Below the pieces are notes generated by a model. It was not told where the DNA came from. It ran no database searches and saw nothing but the letters and a program-made list of their open reading frames with translations. This document shows positions 10,241-18,760 of a DNA stretch of 54,666 bases, piece by piece. Within the stretch, counting starts at the first letter, position 1, and every line of letters begins with the position of its first letter. The stretch comes from Bordetella parapertussis (lineage in GTDB: Bacteria > Pseudomonadota > Gammaproteobacteria > Burkholderiales > Burkholderiaceae_A), in NCBI GenBank assembly GCA_945862985.1, contig CAMAZF010000013.1, forward strand, positions 1 through 54,666, read 5' to 3'. The position numbers were made by a program, and so were the translations under genes.

Positions 10241-12385
10241 TCAAGGCAGGTTGCGCTTTTCCTGCAAACGTTCCAAAAACATCGCTCGAATGCGGTACCG
10301 ATTCGCCTCTAAGGCAATCTCGCCGCCCCGATCGTAATCGAGAACGTCGCTAATCAGAGCGTGTCGAACCACCGGAAAAAGTCCGTAACCTAGTTCAATG
10401 TAATTGTCTGCCTCACCCACCTTGGTTTCAAGGCCCACAGGCCATTGATCTCTACCCCGAACGGTCGCATTGCCCACTCGGGTCGCCTCAGCGGGTCCAA
10501 TCGGGACATTAATCGAGAACCCTGCAAACTTGCGCTTGTATGGCGTTGCGTTGTTTCCAGGCCCAGTTTCGCGATAGTAGAAACGAATCCGGTTACTGCC
10601 GAACTGGTGCATGGACTCCACCCGCCAGCCGGGATCGTTGTTCAGAAACTCTCCTCCAGCGACCTCCAGATTCCAACGCCCAGGAATCATGGCCACACGA
10701 AAGGCAGCAATCTGTGGGTCGAGCGCTGCCCCTCGCCGCTCCCAAGCCCCCTTGGTGAGGCTCAACCGAAAACGTCCTGAGGGACTCAGCCAGGCCGCGT
10801 CAATCTGCTGGCCACGCGTTCGAGGCCCCAAATAACCTACACTCCCCTGCAGCCAGGTCGACGACCAAAACCGATGCTGGTAGGTGAGCAGATTGGCACC
10901 CCAGCGGGTGTCTTCGCCGAGACCCACCCGCCGAAAGTAACTGCGCGGGTTGGTGAAGTCCTCGGACTCACTCAGCAGCCAGTTACGATAGCCTTGCCAA
11001 GAGAGCCCTCTATACAAAGGAACCTCCCAGCCAAGTGTCACCCCCAGAGAATAGTCAAACAGGCCAAACTCCGTTCCGGCCGTGTATGACATGGCCGGAC
11101 TGATCTCAAATTGCGGCCAGTAGCGGCTCGACTCAGAACGCTGAACCAGTGACTGCTCGGGCTCACCCTCTTGTTCAAAACGCCCCGCGTGACCATTCAA
11201 CTCAAGGCTCGGCCTAGACCCGCATCGGTCACGTCCCTCGGCAAACGCTTCCATGCACCGCGCCGAGGTACGAAGCCCAAACACCACGTTCTCTCGGAAG
11301 CTCAGTCGCATCACGAGCTCGTCGTCCATCGGAAATCCGGTCAGGTAAGTGGCCGCCAGTAAGGCCCCAGCAGCGTCCATCCGGTTTTGACGCCAGCTCG
11401 TGGGCTCAGCCTGAATGGCCCAGCCTCGACTGGTCTTTGTGAGGGAGATGTCTGTAAATCCGTAGGCCTTAAGGCTTCTCACCAGCCTAATGGCCAAGTC
11501 TGAGGGGCGTGCCGCCACAGTAGACGCATTGAGCCGCACCTGCCCAATTTCTGCCCGAGACAGCAGCTCAGTGAGCTCAGCTGGCGCAAGGCCACGAATC
11601 TGACGATGGCGATCGATTGAATAGACCAGCCCCACCGAGGTTTGAATGCGCCGCTGCCCGGTTTCATCTGTGAGCTTTTGGCTGGCAGCCAGAAGCACCT
11701 CCCACTGAGGACTGATCGCATATCTATAGGCCAGACCCAGCCGAGTCTCACGCGTATCGTGCTCTAACACCGCAGCCAGTTCGCGGGTGAGCTGAAGGTT
11801 CGCACTTCCAAAAAAACCGTCCATGAGCCCGCCCTCAAACCCACCGGTCTTGCGCGCATAACCGAGAGAGAGATCCACCGGCCCGCCAGCCAGGCTGGCC
11901 ACTCCAAAGACCTGTCGGAAATTGGTCGCAGCGCCACCATAGTCGCTCAGGCCCACCGCAAAACGCGGTTTGAGCAAGGACTCCTCTGGCAAAAGCCAAT
12001 GAATCGGTAACTGAGCCTTAAAGCCCACACTCAGATCGCGAGTGGTCGAGCGGCATCCAGGGCGATACGAGTCGCAATGAATATCGCCGTTAAATGTCAA
12101 TCGTCCAATGGCCTCCACCCCAGGTAGCAGACCAAAACCGAAATTGAGACCCCCAAAAGCGCCCACGCCTGGCCATCGGTTGGACCACTCCGGAATGGTG
12201 TTGCTATAGCTCGCGGCCAAGGTGCCCGCGGGAAGCACATCCGCGGTGGGGGTGTTGATGGCCCCGGTATAGCCTGTTGGGGAAATCTGCTGCCAAGCCG
12301 CTCGGACTGGAGCCGCTGCGAGAAGAACCAAGAGGAGAACCCCCCCCGGCAGACCACGGCAGAACGAACTCACGCGAGTACTCAA
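10241..12385 (-). CDS. yjbH: YjbH/GfcD-family outer-membrane exopolysaccharide protein
   Basis: 714 residues from the TTG at 12385, chosen because GAGGT lies 8 bases upstream and a regular signal peptide follows (hydrophobic run ending in APVRA). The mature start WQQISPTGYTGAINTPTADVLPAGTLAASYSN and the beta-strand-rich body are typical of the YjbH/YmcA (DUF940) family: large two-barrel outer-membrane proteins from group 4 capsule and yjbEFGH-type operons. The C terminus keeps YIELGYGLFPVVRHALISDVLDYDRGGEIALEANRYRIRAMFLERL-like features, given here only as a landmark. It lies directly behind the terminator of the lipoprotein gene and opposite the SLBB and Wzz genes, so a role in secreting the same polymer is likely. 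Confidence 0.82.
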   Translation of the reverse strand: MSTRVSSFCRGLPGGVLLLVLLAAAPVRAAWQQISPTGYTGAINTPTADVLPAGTLAASYSNTIPEWSNRWPGVGAFGGLNFGFGLLPGVEAIGRLTFNGDIHCDSYRPGCRSTTRDLSVGFKAQLPIHWLLPEESLLKPRFAVGLSDYGGAATNFRQVFGVASLAGGPVDLSLGYARKTGGFEGGLMDGFFGSANLQLTRELAAVLEHDTRETRLGLAYRYAISPQWEVLLAASQKLTDETGQRRIQTSVGLVYSIDRHRQIRGLAPAELTELLSRAEIGQVRLNASTVAARPSDLAIRLVRSLKAYGFTDISLTKTSRGWAIQAEPTSWRQNRMDAAGALLAATYLTGFPMDDELVMRLSFRENVVFGLRTSARCMEAFAEGRDRCGSRPSLELNGHAGRFEQEGEPEQSLVQRSESSRYWPQFEISPAMSYTAGTEFGLFDYSLGVTLGWEVPLYRGLSWQGYRNWLLSESEDFTNPRSYFRRVGLGEDTRWGANLLTYQHRFWSSTWLQGSVGYLGPRTRGQQIDAAWLSPSGRFRLSLTKGAWERRGAALDPQIAAFRVAMIPGRWNLEVAGGEFLNNDPGWRVESMHQFGSNRIRFYYRETGPGNNATPYKRKFAGFSINVPIGPAEATRVGNATVRGRDQWPVGLETKVGEADNYIELGYGLFPVVRHALISDVLDYDRGGEIALEANRYRIRAMFLERLQEKRNLP

Positions 12386-12397
12386 CAGGCAGACCTC

Positions 12398-12425
12398 AAA
12401 AAAAAGGGGGGCAGGCTGCCCCCCC
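12398..12425 (-). terminator. Rho-independent terminator between the lipoprotein gene and yjbH
   Basis: Read on the minus strand, an 8-bp G/C stem (six G:C pairs, then C:G and A:T) with a GCC loop precedes an eight-base T run. The T run ends four bases before the GAGG ribosome site used by yjbH, so yjbH expression must come from read-through or antitermination unless a promoter is hidden inside the upstream gene. Confidence 0.85.
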
Positions 12426-12447
12426 AAACAGAACTCATTATGCCGGA

Positions 12448-13515
12448 TTAACCACCGCCGTCACCCGAACCGGTACCCGATCCAGAGCCAGAACCAGAGC
12501 CAGAGCCTTGCTCAGAAGGAATCGTCACCTCACCACCCGGGGCGATAACGATGACCGTGCCGGTGGACTCAGATACCTGCTCGGCCACCACCTCAGCAGC
12601 CGTGGTGGCTGCGGCTGTGAAGGTGACCTTCACGGCATCTGGAACAGAGCCGGCCACTGCAAAGCTGGAGGTTCCCGTTGCAATGGCGTTGGTTACAGAG
12701 GAGAACGTGGCCAACACCGAGGACAAACCTTCCGTGAGCTTGGTGAGATCAGCGGATTCGCCTTTTGCGATTTCTGCCGAAATTGAAGCCACCCGGGTGA
12801 AGAGCGAACCCAATTGGTCCAGCGCGTTGGTCCCCGACTTGGCAGCAAGTTCTGCAAGCAGTAAACCATAGAGACCTGCCTGCGTCGACGCTGAAACCGA
12901 AGTGCTGGTGCTGGAAACCAAAGTCGGCGCTGCGAAAATATCGAGATCTGTGCGGGAGAGCCCAAGGAGCGCGTACACCACGTCTGCGCCACCCTCAATC
13001 TTTGCCACGATGTCCGCAGATGTGGCGCCCGAGACCGTGTTGCTGGCGCTGATGGGCTTGCTGGGGTCCACGCCGAGGGCAGCGGCCACCAGGTGTGTCA
13101 GAGGCGTGACGCCGAACTGCTCTCCCGCTGCTACGCTGGCCTTGGGCACGATGGCCAACAGACTTGCGGTGGTGGGGAAGTTGACATCTGTGCCGAGCTT
13201 TTCGTCGTAGTAAGTGACTGTGGGTCCGCCATTCACCCGAAGCACAAACGGACCGTTGTAGTCGCCGAAATTGATCTCGGCCTTGCCGGCGGCATCGGTG
13301 ACCTTGGTGTCAATGATCACGCCGTCCATTTTGTAGGCGGTGACACGTGCACCAGCGCCAAATGCGCCCAGGCCGGGCGTGACGCTCACGTTTTTGGTTG
13401 CGGGCGGGGTAGGGGGAGTCACGACGGGGCCACTGTCTCCGCCACCACCGCAGGCTGACAAGCCAAAGGTGAGGGCCGCAGCGGCTGCAATAGATGTAAA
13501 CTGACGACGATTCAT
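12448..13515 (-). CDS. Secreted lipoprotein of unknown function with a Gly/Ser tail
   Basis: 355 residues from the ATG at 13515, with GAGGAC about 9 bases upstream and a leader ending FGLSAC followed by four glycines. After a Pro/Thr linker comes a short beta region (VSVTPGLGAFGAGARVTAYKMDG to FVLRVNGGP) that resembles a single Ig-like or CnaB-like fold. A long Ala/Ser/Thr-rich helical body contains VTPLTHLVAAALG. The last 25 residues are almost only Gly and Ser. I do not recognise the family. A promoter of the same design as that of the wecA-like operon precedes it, and a strong terminator follows it, so it can be made at high level on its own. An accessory or adhesin-like role with the polysaccharide locus is speculation. 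Confidence 0.7.
   Translation of the reverse strand: MNRRQFTSIAAAAALTFGLSACGGGGDSGPVVTPPTPPATKNVSVTPGLGAFGAGARVTAYKMDGVIIDTKVTDAAGKAEINFGDYNGPFVLRVNGGPTVTYYDEKLGTDVNFPTTASLLAIVPKASVAAGEQFGVTPLTHLVAAALGVDPSKPISASNTVSGATSADIVAKIEGGADVVYALLGLSRTDLDIFAAPTLVSSTSTSVSASTQAGLYGLLLAELAAKSGTNALDQLGSLFTRVASISAEIAKGESADLTKLTEGLSSVLATFSSVTNAIATGTSSFAVAGSVPDAVKVTFTAAATTAAEVVAEQVSESTGTVIVIAPGGEVTIPSEQGSGSGSGSGSGTGSGDGGG
12451..12507 (-). repeat. Short-period Gly/Ser-coding repeat
   Basis: Six-base periodic DNA (units like CCAGAG/CCAGAA on the plus strand) encodes the alternating Gly-Ser tail of the lipoprotein. Such tracts can change length by slippage and would vary the tail in steps of two residues. Confidence 0.6.
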
Positions 13516-13566
13516 GTTTAAGTCCTCAAATAGTGGAGGTGATACAGAAATAACAATACAAGTACA

Positions 13567-13594
13567 ACTATACTCAAAACCTCCCATCTGTCTA
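13567..13594 (-). promoter_or_regulatory. Promoter of the lipoprotein gene
   Basis: On the minus strand TAGACA (13589-13594) and TATAGT (13567-13572) are 16 bases apart, predicting a start near 13560 and a 45-base leader. The -10 hexamer and the preceding TGAG are the same as in the promoter at 10197-10224. A TATACT on the plus strand (13569-13574) overlaps it and could be the -10 of the divergent SLBB gene. Confidence 0.5.
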
Positions 13595-13612
13595 TGAAGA
13601 AGAGATGTCCTC

Positions 13613-15976
13613 ATGCTTTTTGTGATGAATGCTGTGCGCACTTTACAACGGCTTGTCCTCCTGATTTCACTGTCTGCCGCGCCCTCGGTTGCGCTGGCCC
13701 AGGCCACCGGCAGCCTCTCTGCCCTCTCGGGAGGAGGCGGGGGCGCAAGTGCCGTTGATGCAGCACTCCAATCTGGCGCAGTTCCAGCCGAACTCATCAA
13801 TGCAGCTCGTCAAGCCCAGGCCCAAGGCAAGGCGTCCCCCTCTCCCGAGGGTGCTCAGACGGACGGAACAAGTGAAACTGCCAACGCCCAGGCCGACGGT
13901 GCAAAGAGGGTCTCCCGGACTCCAAATCAGTTCCAACTCTTCGTGCGTAGCCTGACTGGCCAGCAGCTTCCGGTCTTTGGTGCCAACCTTTTTGAAGGCG
14001 GGGGTCGGTTCGGGGCTGTGGAGTCCCGCCCCATCAACGATGCCTACCTCCTCAATCCAGGCGACGAAGTTCTGGTGAGGGTCTATTCCGCTGCAGCTGA
14101 CTTCGACGACCGTTTCGTCATCAACCGAGACGGCCTGGTGGTGCTCCCCAAGCTTGGCCCCATTCGCCTCGCCGGCCTTCAGGCCTCGCAAGTGGAAGGC
14201 CACTTAAAAAAGGCGTTCTCTGCCGTGCTCGCCGACTTCAACCTCTTCGTGAGTGTGGGGCGCTTGAGAGGCATTGACGTCTATTTGGTGGGTCATGCAG
14301 CCCGCCCCGGAAAACACACAGTGTCTGGCACCAGCAGCCTGCTCAACGCATTGTTCGAGACCGGCGGGCCTTCAGACAGGGGGAGCTACCGTTCCATTGA
14401 GCTGATCCGAAACGGAAGGCGGGTTGGCACCTTGGACTTATATGACTTCCTTCAGAGTGGCAATGCACGTTCCGACCTCGTCTTGCAGCAAGGCGATGTT
14501 ATTCACATCAAATCGGTCGGCGCTCAGGTGGCCCTATTAGGAGCCACTGACCAAGCCGCAATCTATGAGCTGCGCGCAGCCCCCAACGTCACCAACTTAC
14601 AGGACATCATCGACCTCTCCGGCGGCCTTCCCCCGAATGCCGCACTCAGTCAGTTGTTGCTCGAGCGCACCAGCCCAGAGAAGGCCCAGCCCTTGTCGAT
14701 GGAATCCATTGGGCTCGACTCAGCCAGTCTCAAAACGCCACTTCGTGACGGAGACATGGTGACCCTTCTACCCATCAAGCTCGCCAGTCAGAACGCGATC
14801 AGCATTCGTCTGTTGGGGGAGGCGCCCATTCGAATCCCCCTGCTCCCGAACGGCCGCGTCTCGGATGTGATTCCTTCGATCGACTTTCTGCTTACGGGTA
14901 GCTTCTATCAGCGACGGATCAACCCGGGCGGGCCAGGGTTCGACCGGATCATCAGTTCCGTGAGAGAAGACGAGGTCAACTGGGAACGAGCCCTCATCGA
15001 AAGAGTCAACCGCGAGACCCTACAGCCTGAAATTATTGGTTTTAACTTGCGCGCTGCATTGATCGAAAAAAACCCTCTTGAAAACCGAAAACTTCAGCCT
15101 GGTGATGTCATTACGATTCTCCAACGGAAGGACCTGCCTGGGCCCCAGTCTGCCTCTACCCGTCTCGTTCGCCTCAAGGGAGAGGTGAATCGGCCTGGTG
15201 TCTACCAGCTCTCGCCGGGAGAGAGCTTGAACCAACTCATAGAGCGAGCTGGAGGGTTTACGCCCGAAGCCTATGTATTCGGAACCATACTCACCCGTGA
15301 TTCCATTCGCCGGATGCAAACCCAGAACCTGAAGCAGGTGGTACGCCAATTAGAAGCTCAACTCAACTCGGCCTCCCAAGAGGCCGTAAAAAACAGCCTG
15401 GGCGGCACCGACACAGGTGCGTTGCAACTGATCAACCAGCAGAATCTGGCCCGCGGTCGAGCCCAGATCGACCGCCTCAAGACTCTTGAGCCCAGCGGCC
15501 GTTTGGCGTTGGAGCTCGATCCTCGAGCGAACAAAGTGCCCAATATTGCACTCGAAGCCAATGATGAAATCACGATCCCCTCGCGGCCATCGAGTGTGCA
15601 AGTGGCGGGTGCCGTCATTAACGAGAATGCCTTGCTGCACACAGACGACCGAACCGTTGAAGACGTTATCCGCCAGGCGGGCCTTCTGCCGACGGCAGAT
15701 GTGGAGAATGCATTTGTCCTGCGAGCCGACGGCAGCGCCCTGCTCCCCGACATGAAGCAGACGAGCGGATTCTGGGCAACTGAAACGTTGGGAGACTGGT
15801 TCGGAGGGAAGAAGGTTCAACGCATTGCCCTCATGCCAGGGGATACGGTGATCGTTCCTGAGAAGCTCTCAGCTGAAACTGGCTACTCTCTATTCATGCG
15901 CGGGTTAAAGGACTGGACACAGGTCGTCTCGCAGTTGGGCCTGGGCGCAGTGGCCATTCAGACCTTGCGTCAGTGA
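13613..15976 (+). CDS. SLBB-domain polysaccharide export protein (Wza/GfcE-like)
   Basis: 787 residues. A type I signal peptide (cleavage near VALAQ) is followed by a variable Ala/Gln-rich stretch, then the polysaccharide-export domain (YLLNPGDEVLVRVYSAAADFDD) and several SLBB repeats (for example VYLVGHAARPGKHTVSGTSSLLNALFETGGP near 220-250 and RLKGEVNRPGVYQLSPGESLNQLIERAGG near 515-545), with a hydrophobic C-terminal end. It forms the periplasmic and outer-membrane conduit for capsule or exopolysaccharide. Unlike Wza it has no lipobox cysteine and is about twice as long, as in many betaproteobacterial homologues. Wzz follows 10 bases later. It is divergent from the lipoprotein gene across a 97-base AT-rich region. 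Confidence 0.88.
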   Translation: MLFVMNAVRTLQRLVLLISLSAAPSVALAQATGSLSALSGGGGGASAVDAALQSGAVPAELINAARQAQAQGKASPSPEGAQTDGTSETANAQADGAKRVSRTPNQFQLFVRSLTGQQLPVFGANLFEGGGRFGAVESRPINDAYLLNPGDEVLVRVYSAAADFDDRFVINRDGLVVLPKLGPIRLAGLQASQVEGHLKKAFSAVLADFNLFVSVGRLRGIDVYLVGHAARPGKHTVSGTSSLLNALFETGGPSDRGSYRSIELIRNGRRVGTLDLYDFLQSGNARSDLVLQQGDVIHIKSVGAQVALLGATDQAAIYELRAAPNVTNLQDIIDLSGGLPPNAALSQLLLERTSPEKAQPLSMESIGLDSASLKTPLRDGDMVTLLPIKLASQNAISIRLLGEAPIRIPLLPNGRVSDVIPSIDFLLTGSFYQRRINPGGPGFDRIISSVREDEVNWERALIERVNRETLQPEIIGFNLRAALIEKNPLENRKLQPGDVITILQRKDLPGPQSASTRLVRLKGEVNRPGVYQLSPGESLNQLIERAGGFTPEAYVFGTILTRDSIRRMQTQNLKQVVRQLEAQLNSASQEAVKNSLGGTDTGALQLINQQNLARGRAQIDRLKTLEPSGRLALELDPRANKVPNIALEANDEITIPSRPSSVQVAGAVINENALLHTDDRTVEDVIRQAGLLPTADVENAFVLRADGSALLPDMKQTSGFWATETLGDWFGGKKVQRIALMPGDTVIVPEKLSAETGYSLFMRGLKDWTQVVSQLGLGAVAIQTLRQ

Positions 15977-15986
15977 GGGGGGCGGC

Positions 15987-16901
15987 ATGAACAACGAACC
16001 CCAGCTTCAGCAGGTCGATGAGGACGAGATCAGCCTGCTCGATCTTGGCCTGACCGTAGCCGAGAACCTGCGGCTACTCGTTCTGGCGCCATTAGTCGCA
16101 GGATCGCTGTCTCTCCTGGTCACCACATATGGGATGGAGCGCACCTTTACCTCTAAAGCCACTGTCATGCCTCCAGAATCCAGTTCCGGCGGGGCTGCCG
16201 CGGCACTTGCAGGGCAGTTTGGTGGCTTGGCCGGCCTGGCAGGGGTCTCTCTTCCCGGAGGGGCGGGTGCGAAACCGATGGCCTACCTCCAGAGTGAGAC
16301 CCTTCAGAACACGCTGATCGATCGATTCGACCTGGTCAAGCGATACAAGTCGGAACTCAAAGCAGACGCGAGAAAGTCGCTCGAGGGTCTGGTCAAGATC
16401 AGTGAAGACAAGAAGACTGGCCTCATCAGCATCAAGGTTACAGACAAGGACCCTGCATTTGCAGCCCAGCTTGCGAATGCCCATGTGGAGGAGCTTCAGA
16501 AGATTCTGAACCAAAAGGCTCTAGAGGACGCCAGAATTCGTCGAAAGTTTCTGGAGCAACAGATTGAGGAAGCCAGCAAAAAGCCCTATCAAAGTCCGCT
16601 GGTGCGCGACACTGTACTCCAGGGTCTGATCCGCCAATTTGAGACCACCCGAATTGAAGAGGCAGGAGCCGACACTTCAGCGAGAATCCAGCAGGTTGAT
16701 GTGGCGCAGGCCCCAGAGCGAAAGAGCGGGCCAAAGAGGGCATTGATCGCAGTGATCACCACCTTGGCCGCTGGTTTTGCGCTTCTGCTGCTCGTCTTTG
16801 TGCGAAAGGCCCTCAGCAATGCCGCTACCGATCCAGAGTCTGCGGGAAAAATCTCCCTGATGCGAAGCAACCTCCGTCGGGCGTTTTTCTTAAAAAGCTA
16901 G
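15987..16901 (+). CDS. wzz: Wzz-family polysaccharide chain-length/co-polymerase protein
   Basis: 304 residues. One membrane segment near 28-48 and another near 250-270 flank a periplasmic domain, the Wzz/PCP layout that sets polymer length. Recognisable parts are ISLLDLGLTVAENLRLL at the start, KATVMPPESSSG with a Gly/Ala-rich loop, and ARIRRKFLEQQIEEA; the second helix is preceded by VDVAQAPERKSGPKRALI. The region between FLEQQIEEA and the second helix is only about 50 residues, so the long coiled coil of most family members is missing or much reduced. No kinase domain or partner is present. It is cotranscribed with the SLBB gene, and its stop overlaps that of the convergent msbA. Confidence 0.83.
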   Translation: MNNEPQLQQVDEDEISLLDLGLTVAENLRLLVLAPLVAGSLSLLVTTYGMERTFTSKATVMPPESSSGGAAAALAGQFGGLAGLAGVSLPGGAGAKPMAYLQSETLQNTLIDRFDLVKRYKSELKADARKSLEGLVKISEDKKTGLISIKVTDKDPAFAAQLANAHVEELQKILNQKALEDARIRRKFLEQQIEEASKKPYQSPLVRDTVLQGLIRQFETTRIEEAGADTSARIQQVDVAQAPERKSGPKRALIAVITTLAAGFALLLLVFVRKALSNAATDPESAGKISLMRSNLRRAFFLKS

Positions 16902-18760
16902 GCCGTCGAGCCCATCACCACCGTCCGGTCCACCCTCAAGAGTCGCTCGGGCGCGTGGCTGATCAGTAACACGGTGCGGCCTTGCATGAGGGTCTCAAGA
17001 CCCTTGAGCACCGCCTGTTCGCTCTCCTGATCCAGTGCGCTGGTGGCCTCATCGAGCAGCAGAATGGGGGCGTTCTTCAGAAAGGCGCGGGCAATCGCGA
17101 TGCGCTGACGCTGCCCGCCCGAGAGGCGGCCGCCCATCGCCCCCAGCGGGGTCTCTAGCCCCTGCGGCAGTTGGCGAATGAAGTCTTGCGCGTGGGCGGC
17201 CTGGACTGCTGCGTCAAGTGCGTCTCGCTGCTCAGCGGTCCACTCGTGCGCGGGCTGCATGGCATGCGGCAGGCCCAGCGCAATGTTCTGTCGCACGGTT
17301 TGGTCGAAGAGCACCACGCGTTGACCCACCACCGCGAGCCTGGCGCGCAGCGCATTCAGCGAGAGGCTTTGAATGGGCGTGCCCTGCATGTGGATTTCGC
17401 CTGAGGCGGGGGTATCGAAGCCAGCGAGCAGGTAAAGCAGCGTGCTCTTGCCACTGCCCGAGGGGCCAATCAGGGCCACGGTCTCGCCGGAGTCGACTTG
17501 CAGAGAAAACTCAGAGAGCGCAGGGGCGTTGGCCAGTGGGTATGTGTATGACACGGAATCAAACGAGATGGCAGGGGTGCGCTCCAAGGTTGTTCTTGCC
17601 TCACCTAGGGTGGAAGACCCCACAGTCGAACCGGGGTACGGAGACGAGGGGTCTTCCACCCCAGGTGAAGCGAGGCCGGGCATAGCGCGCAGCCCCACAG
17701 TCGAACTGGGGTACGGAGACGAGGGGCCCTCTGATAGGCCCTCGGCACGATGAGGTTCTCGCCCATCGCGCAGCCCCTCGGCCCGCTCATCCAACAACCC
17801 AAACAACCCCTCAGCCGCGGCCAGCCCCTTCTGCAAGGTGGCGTTCACATTGGTGAGCCTGCGCACGGGTTCAAACACCATGCTCATGGCCGTGATAAAG
17901 GCCACAAACTCGCCAGGCGAGAGCAGGTTCTGCTGGCTCAGCGAACTCGCGACCCAGATGACCAAGGCCACTGAGAGAGCCGCCAGCACCTGCACCAGCG
18001 GCACATTCAGCGACTGCACCCGCGACACCCGAATCTGCTCACGGCGCAGGTCTGCGTTCACGTCTGCAAAGCCCTGGGCCTGTGCGCGATGCGCACCAAA
18101 GAGCTTGATCTCTTGCAGGCCTTGCAACGCGCCCTCCACTCGACCCGTGAGCCGGCCCATGAAGGTCTGCACCCGCTCACTGGATTTACGCAGGCGCTGA
18201 TTGATCTTTCGAATGGCAAACGCCAGCACCGGTGCAAGCCCCAGCACCAAGAGCGTGAGCGGCCAGGCGGTATAAAAGAGAAACGCCAAGAGGCCCACGA
18301 GGACCAGGCTGTCACGAATCAGAATGATCCAGGCCGTGCTCACCGCCTCGCTCACCATGGTCACGTCATAGGTGATGCGCGAGAGCATGCGGCCGCCCTC
18401 TTCTTGCTGGTGCCTGGGCAGTGGCAAGGCCAGCTCATGCTCGAAGATGCGCTGGCGCAGGTCGGCCATGGTCTTGTGGGCCACCGTCTGTGCCGCCACA
18501 TTCGCCAGATAATCTGCGAGCCCCTTCACCACAAACACGAGCGCAATCAACAGAGGCACCTGCCAGAGGCTGGCGGGGTCTTTGGCAATGAGGCTCTCAT
18601 CAATGAGCGGCTGCATGAGCGCAGGCAGCGCGGGCTCGAGCGCCGCTGAGACCAGCATGGCCAGCACCGAGACCAAGGCAATGCGCCAATAGGGCTTGGC
18701 ATAGCCCAGCAGACGCCGATAGAGCTGCGCGTCAGACGCCGCGGCGCTCGGTCTACTCAC
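16898..18760 (-). CDS. msbA: Lipid A export ABC transporter MsbA with an insertion in the linker
   Basis: 620 residues. MsbA flips core-lipid A across the inner membrane using ATP. Six membrane segments occupy about 1-310, including FEHELALPLPRHQQEEGGRMLSRITYD. The nucleotide-binding domain has Walker A GPSGSGKST, Q-loop VVGQRVVLFD, signature LSGGQRQRIAIARA, Walker B ILLLDEATSALD and a later H-loop LISHAPERL. Between the two domains (about residues 340-390) lie some 40 extra residues encoded by a palindromic repeat; without them the protein would have the usual size of about 580. It starts with GTG inside the last codons of the phosphatase gene (overlap GTGAGTAG), so translation is probably coupled. 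It is an essential function, so the insertion is presumably tolerated. Confidence 0.93.
   Translation of the reverse strand: MSRPSAAASDAQLYRRLLGYAKPYWRIALVSVLAMLVSAALEPALPALMQPLIDESLIAKDPASLWQVPLLIALVFVVKGLADYLANVAAQTVAHKTMADLRQRIFEHELALPLPRHQQEEGGRMLSRITYDVTMVSEAVSTAWIILIRDSLVLVGLLAFLFYTAWPLTLLVLGLAPVLAFAIRKINQRLRKSSERVQTFMGRLTGRVEGALQGLQEIKLFGAHRAQAQGFADVNADLRREQIRVSRVQSLNVPLVQVLAALSVALVIWVASSLSQQNLLSPGEFVAFITAMSMVFEPVRRLTNVNATLQKGLAAAEGLFGLLDERAEGLRDGREPHRAEGLSEGPSSPYPSSTVGLRAMPGLASPGVEDPSSPYPGSTVGSSTLGEARTTLERTPAISFDSVSYTYPLANAPALSEFSLQVDSGETVALIGPSGSGKSTLLYLLAGFDTPASGEIHMQGTPIQSLSLNALRARLAVVGQRVVLFDQTVRQNIALGLPHAMQPAHEWTAEQRDALDAAVQAAHAQDFIRQLPQGLETPLGAMGGRLSGGQRQRIAIARAFLKNAPILLLDEATSALDQESEQAVLKGLETLMQGRTVLLISHAPERLLRVDRTVVMGSTA
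17598..17726. repeat. Palindromic repeat inserted in frame in msbA
   Basis: Two inverted arms (17598-17621 and 17648-17676) match over 20 bases with one mismatch, next to a less perfect outer part. The loop includes a 34-bp unit (17618-17651) repeated directly at 17693-17726 with one mismatch, 75 bases apart. The DNA has no stop in at least three frames, including the msbA frame, where it encodes two copies of SSPYP.STVG-like peptide. The arrangement resembles REP or Rickettsia-palindromic-element insertions. Copies elsewhere in the genome cannot be checked here. Confidence 0.8.

Noticed and set aside
8599-15976. ops-like recruitment site for RfaH
   Set aside because: I looked for the GGCGGTAG core near the polysaccharide promoters and found no convincing match.
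17618-17651. tRNA-like T-arm in the msbA repeat
   Set aside because: GGTTCGACT on the minus strand resembles a T-arm, but no acceptor, D or anticodon arms surround it.
17598-17726. CRISPR array
   Set aside because: Only two direct repeat copies, inside a coding gene, with palindromic arms and no cas genes.
17442-17753. Plus-strand frame covering the msbA repeat
   Set aside because: Open only because the palindromic repeat has no stops in several frames; no start signal or conserved domain.
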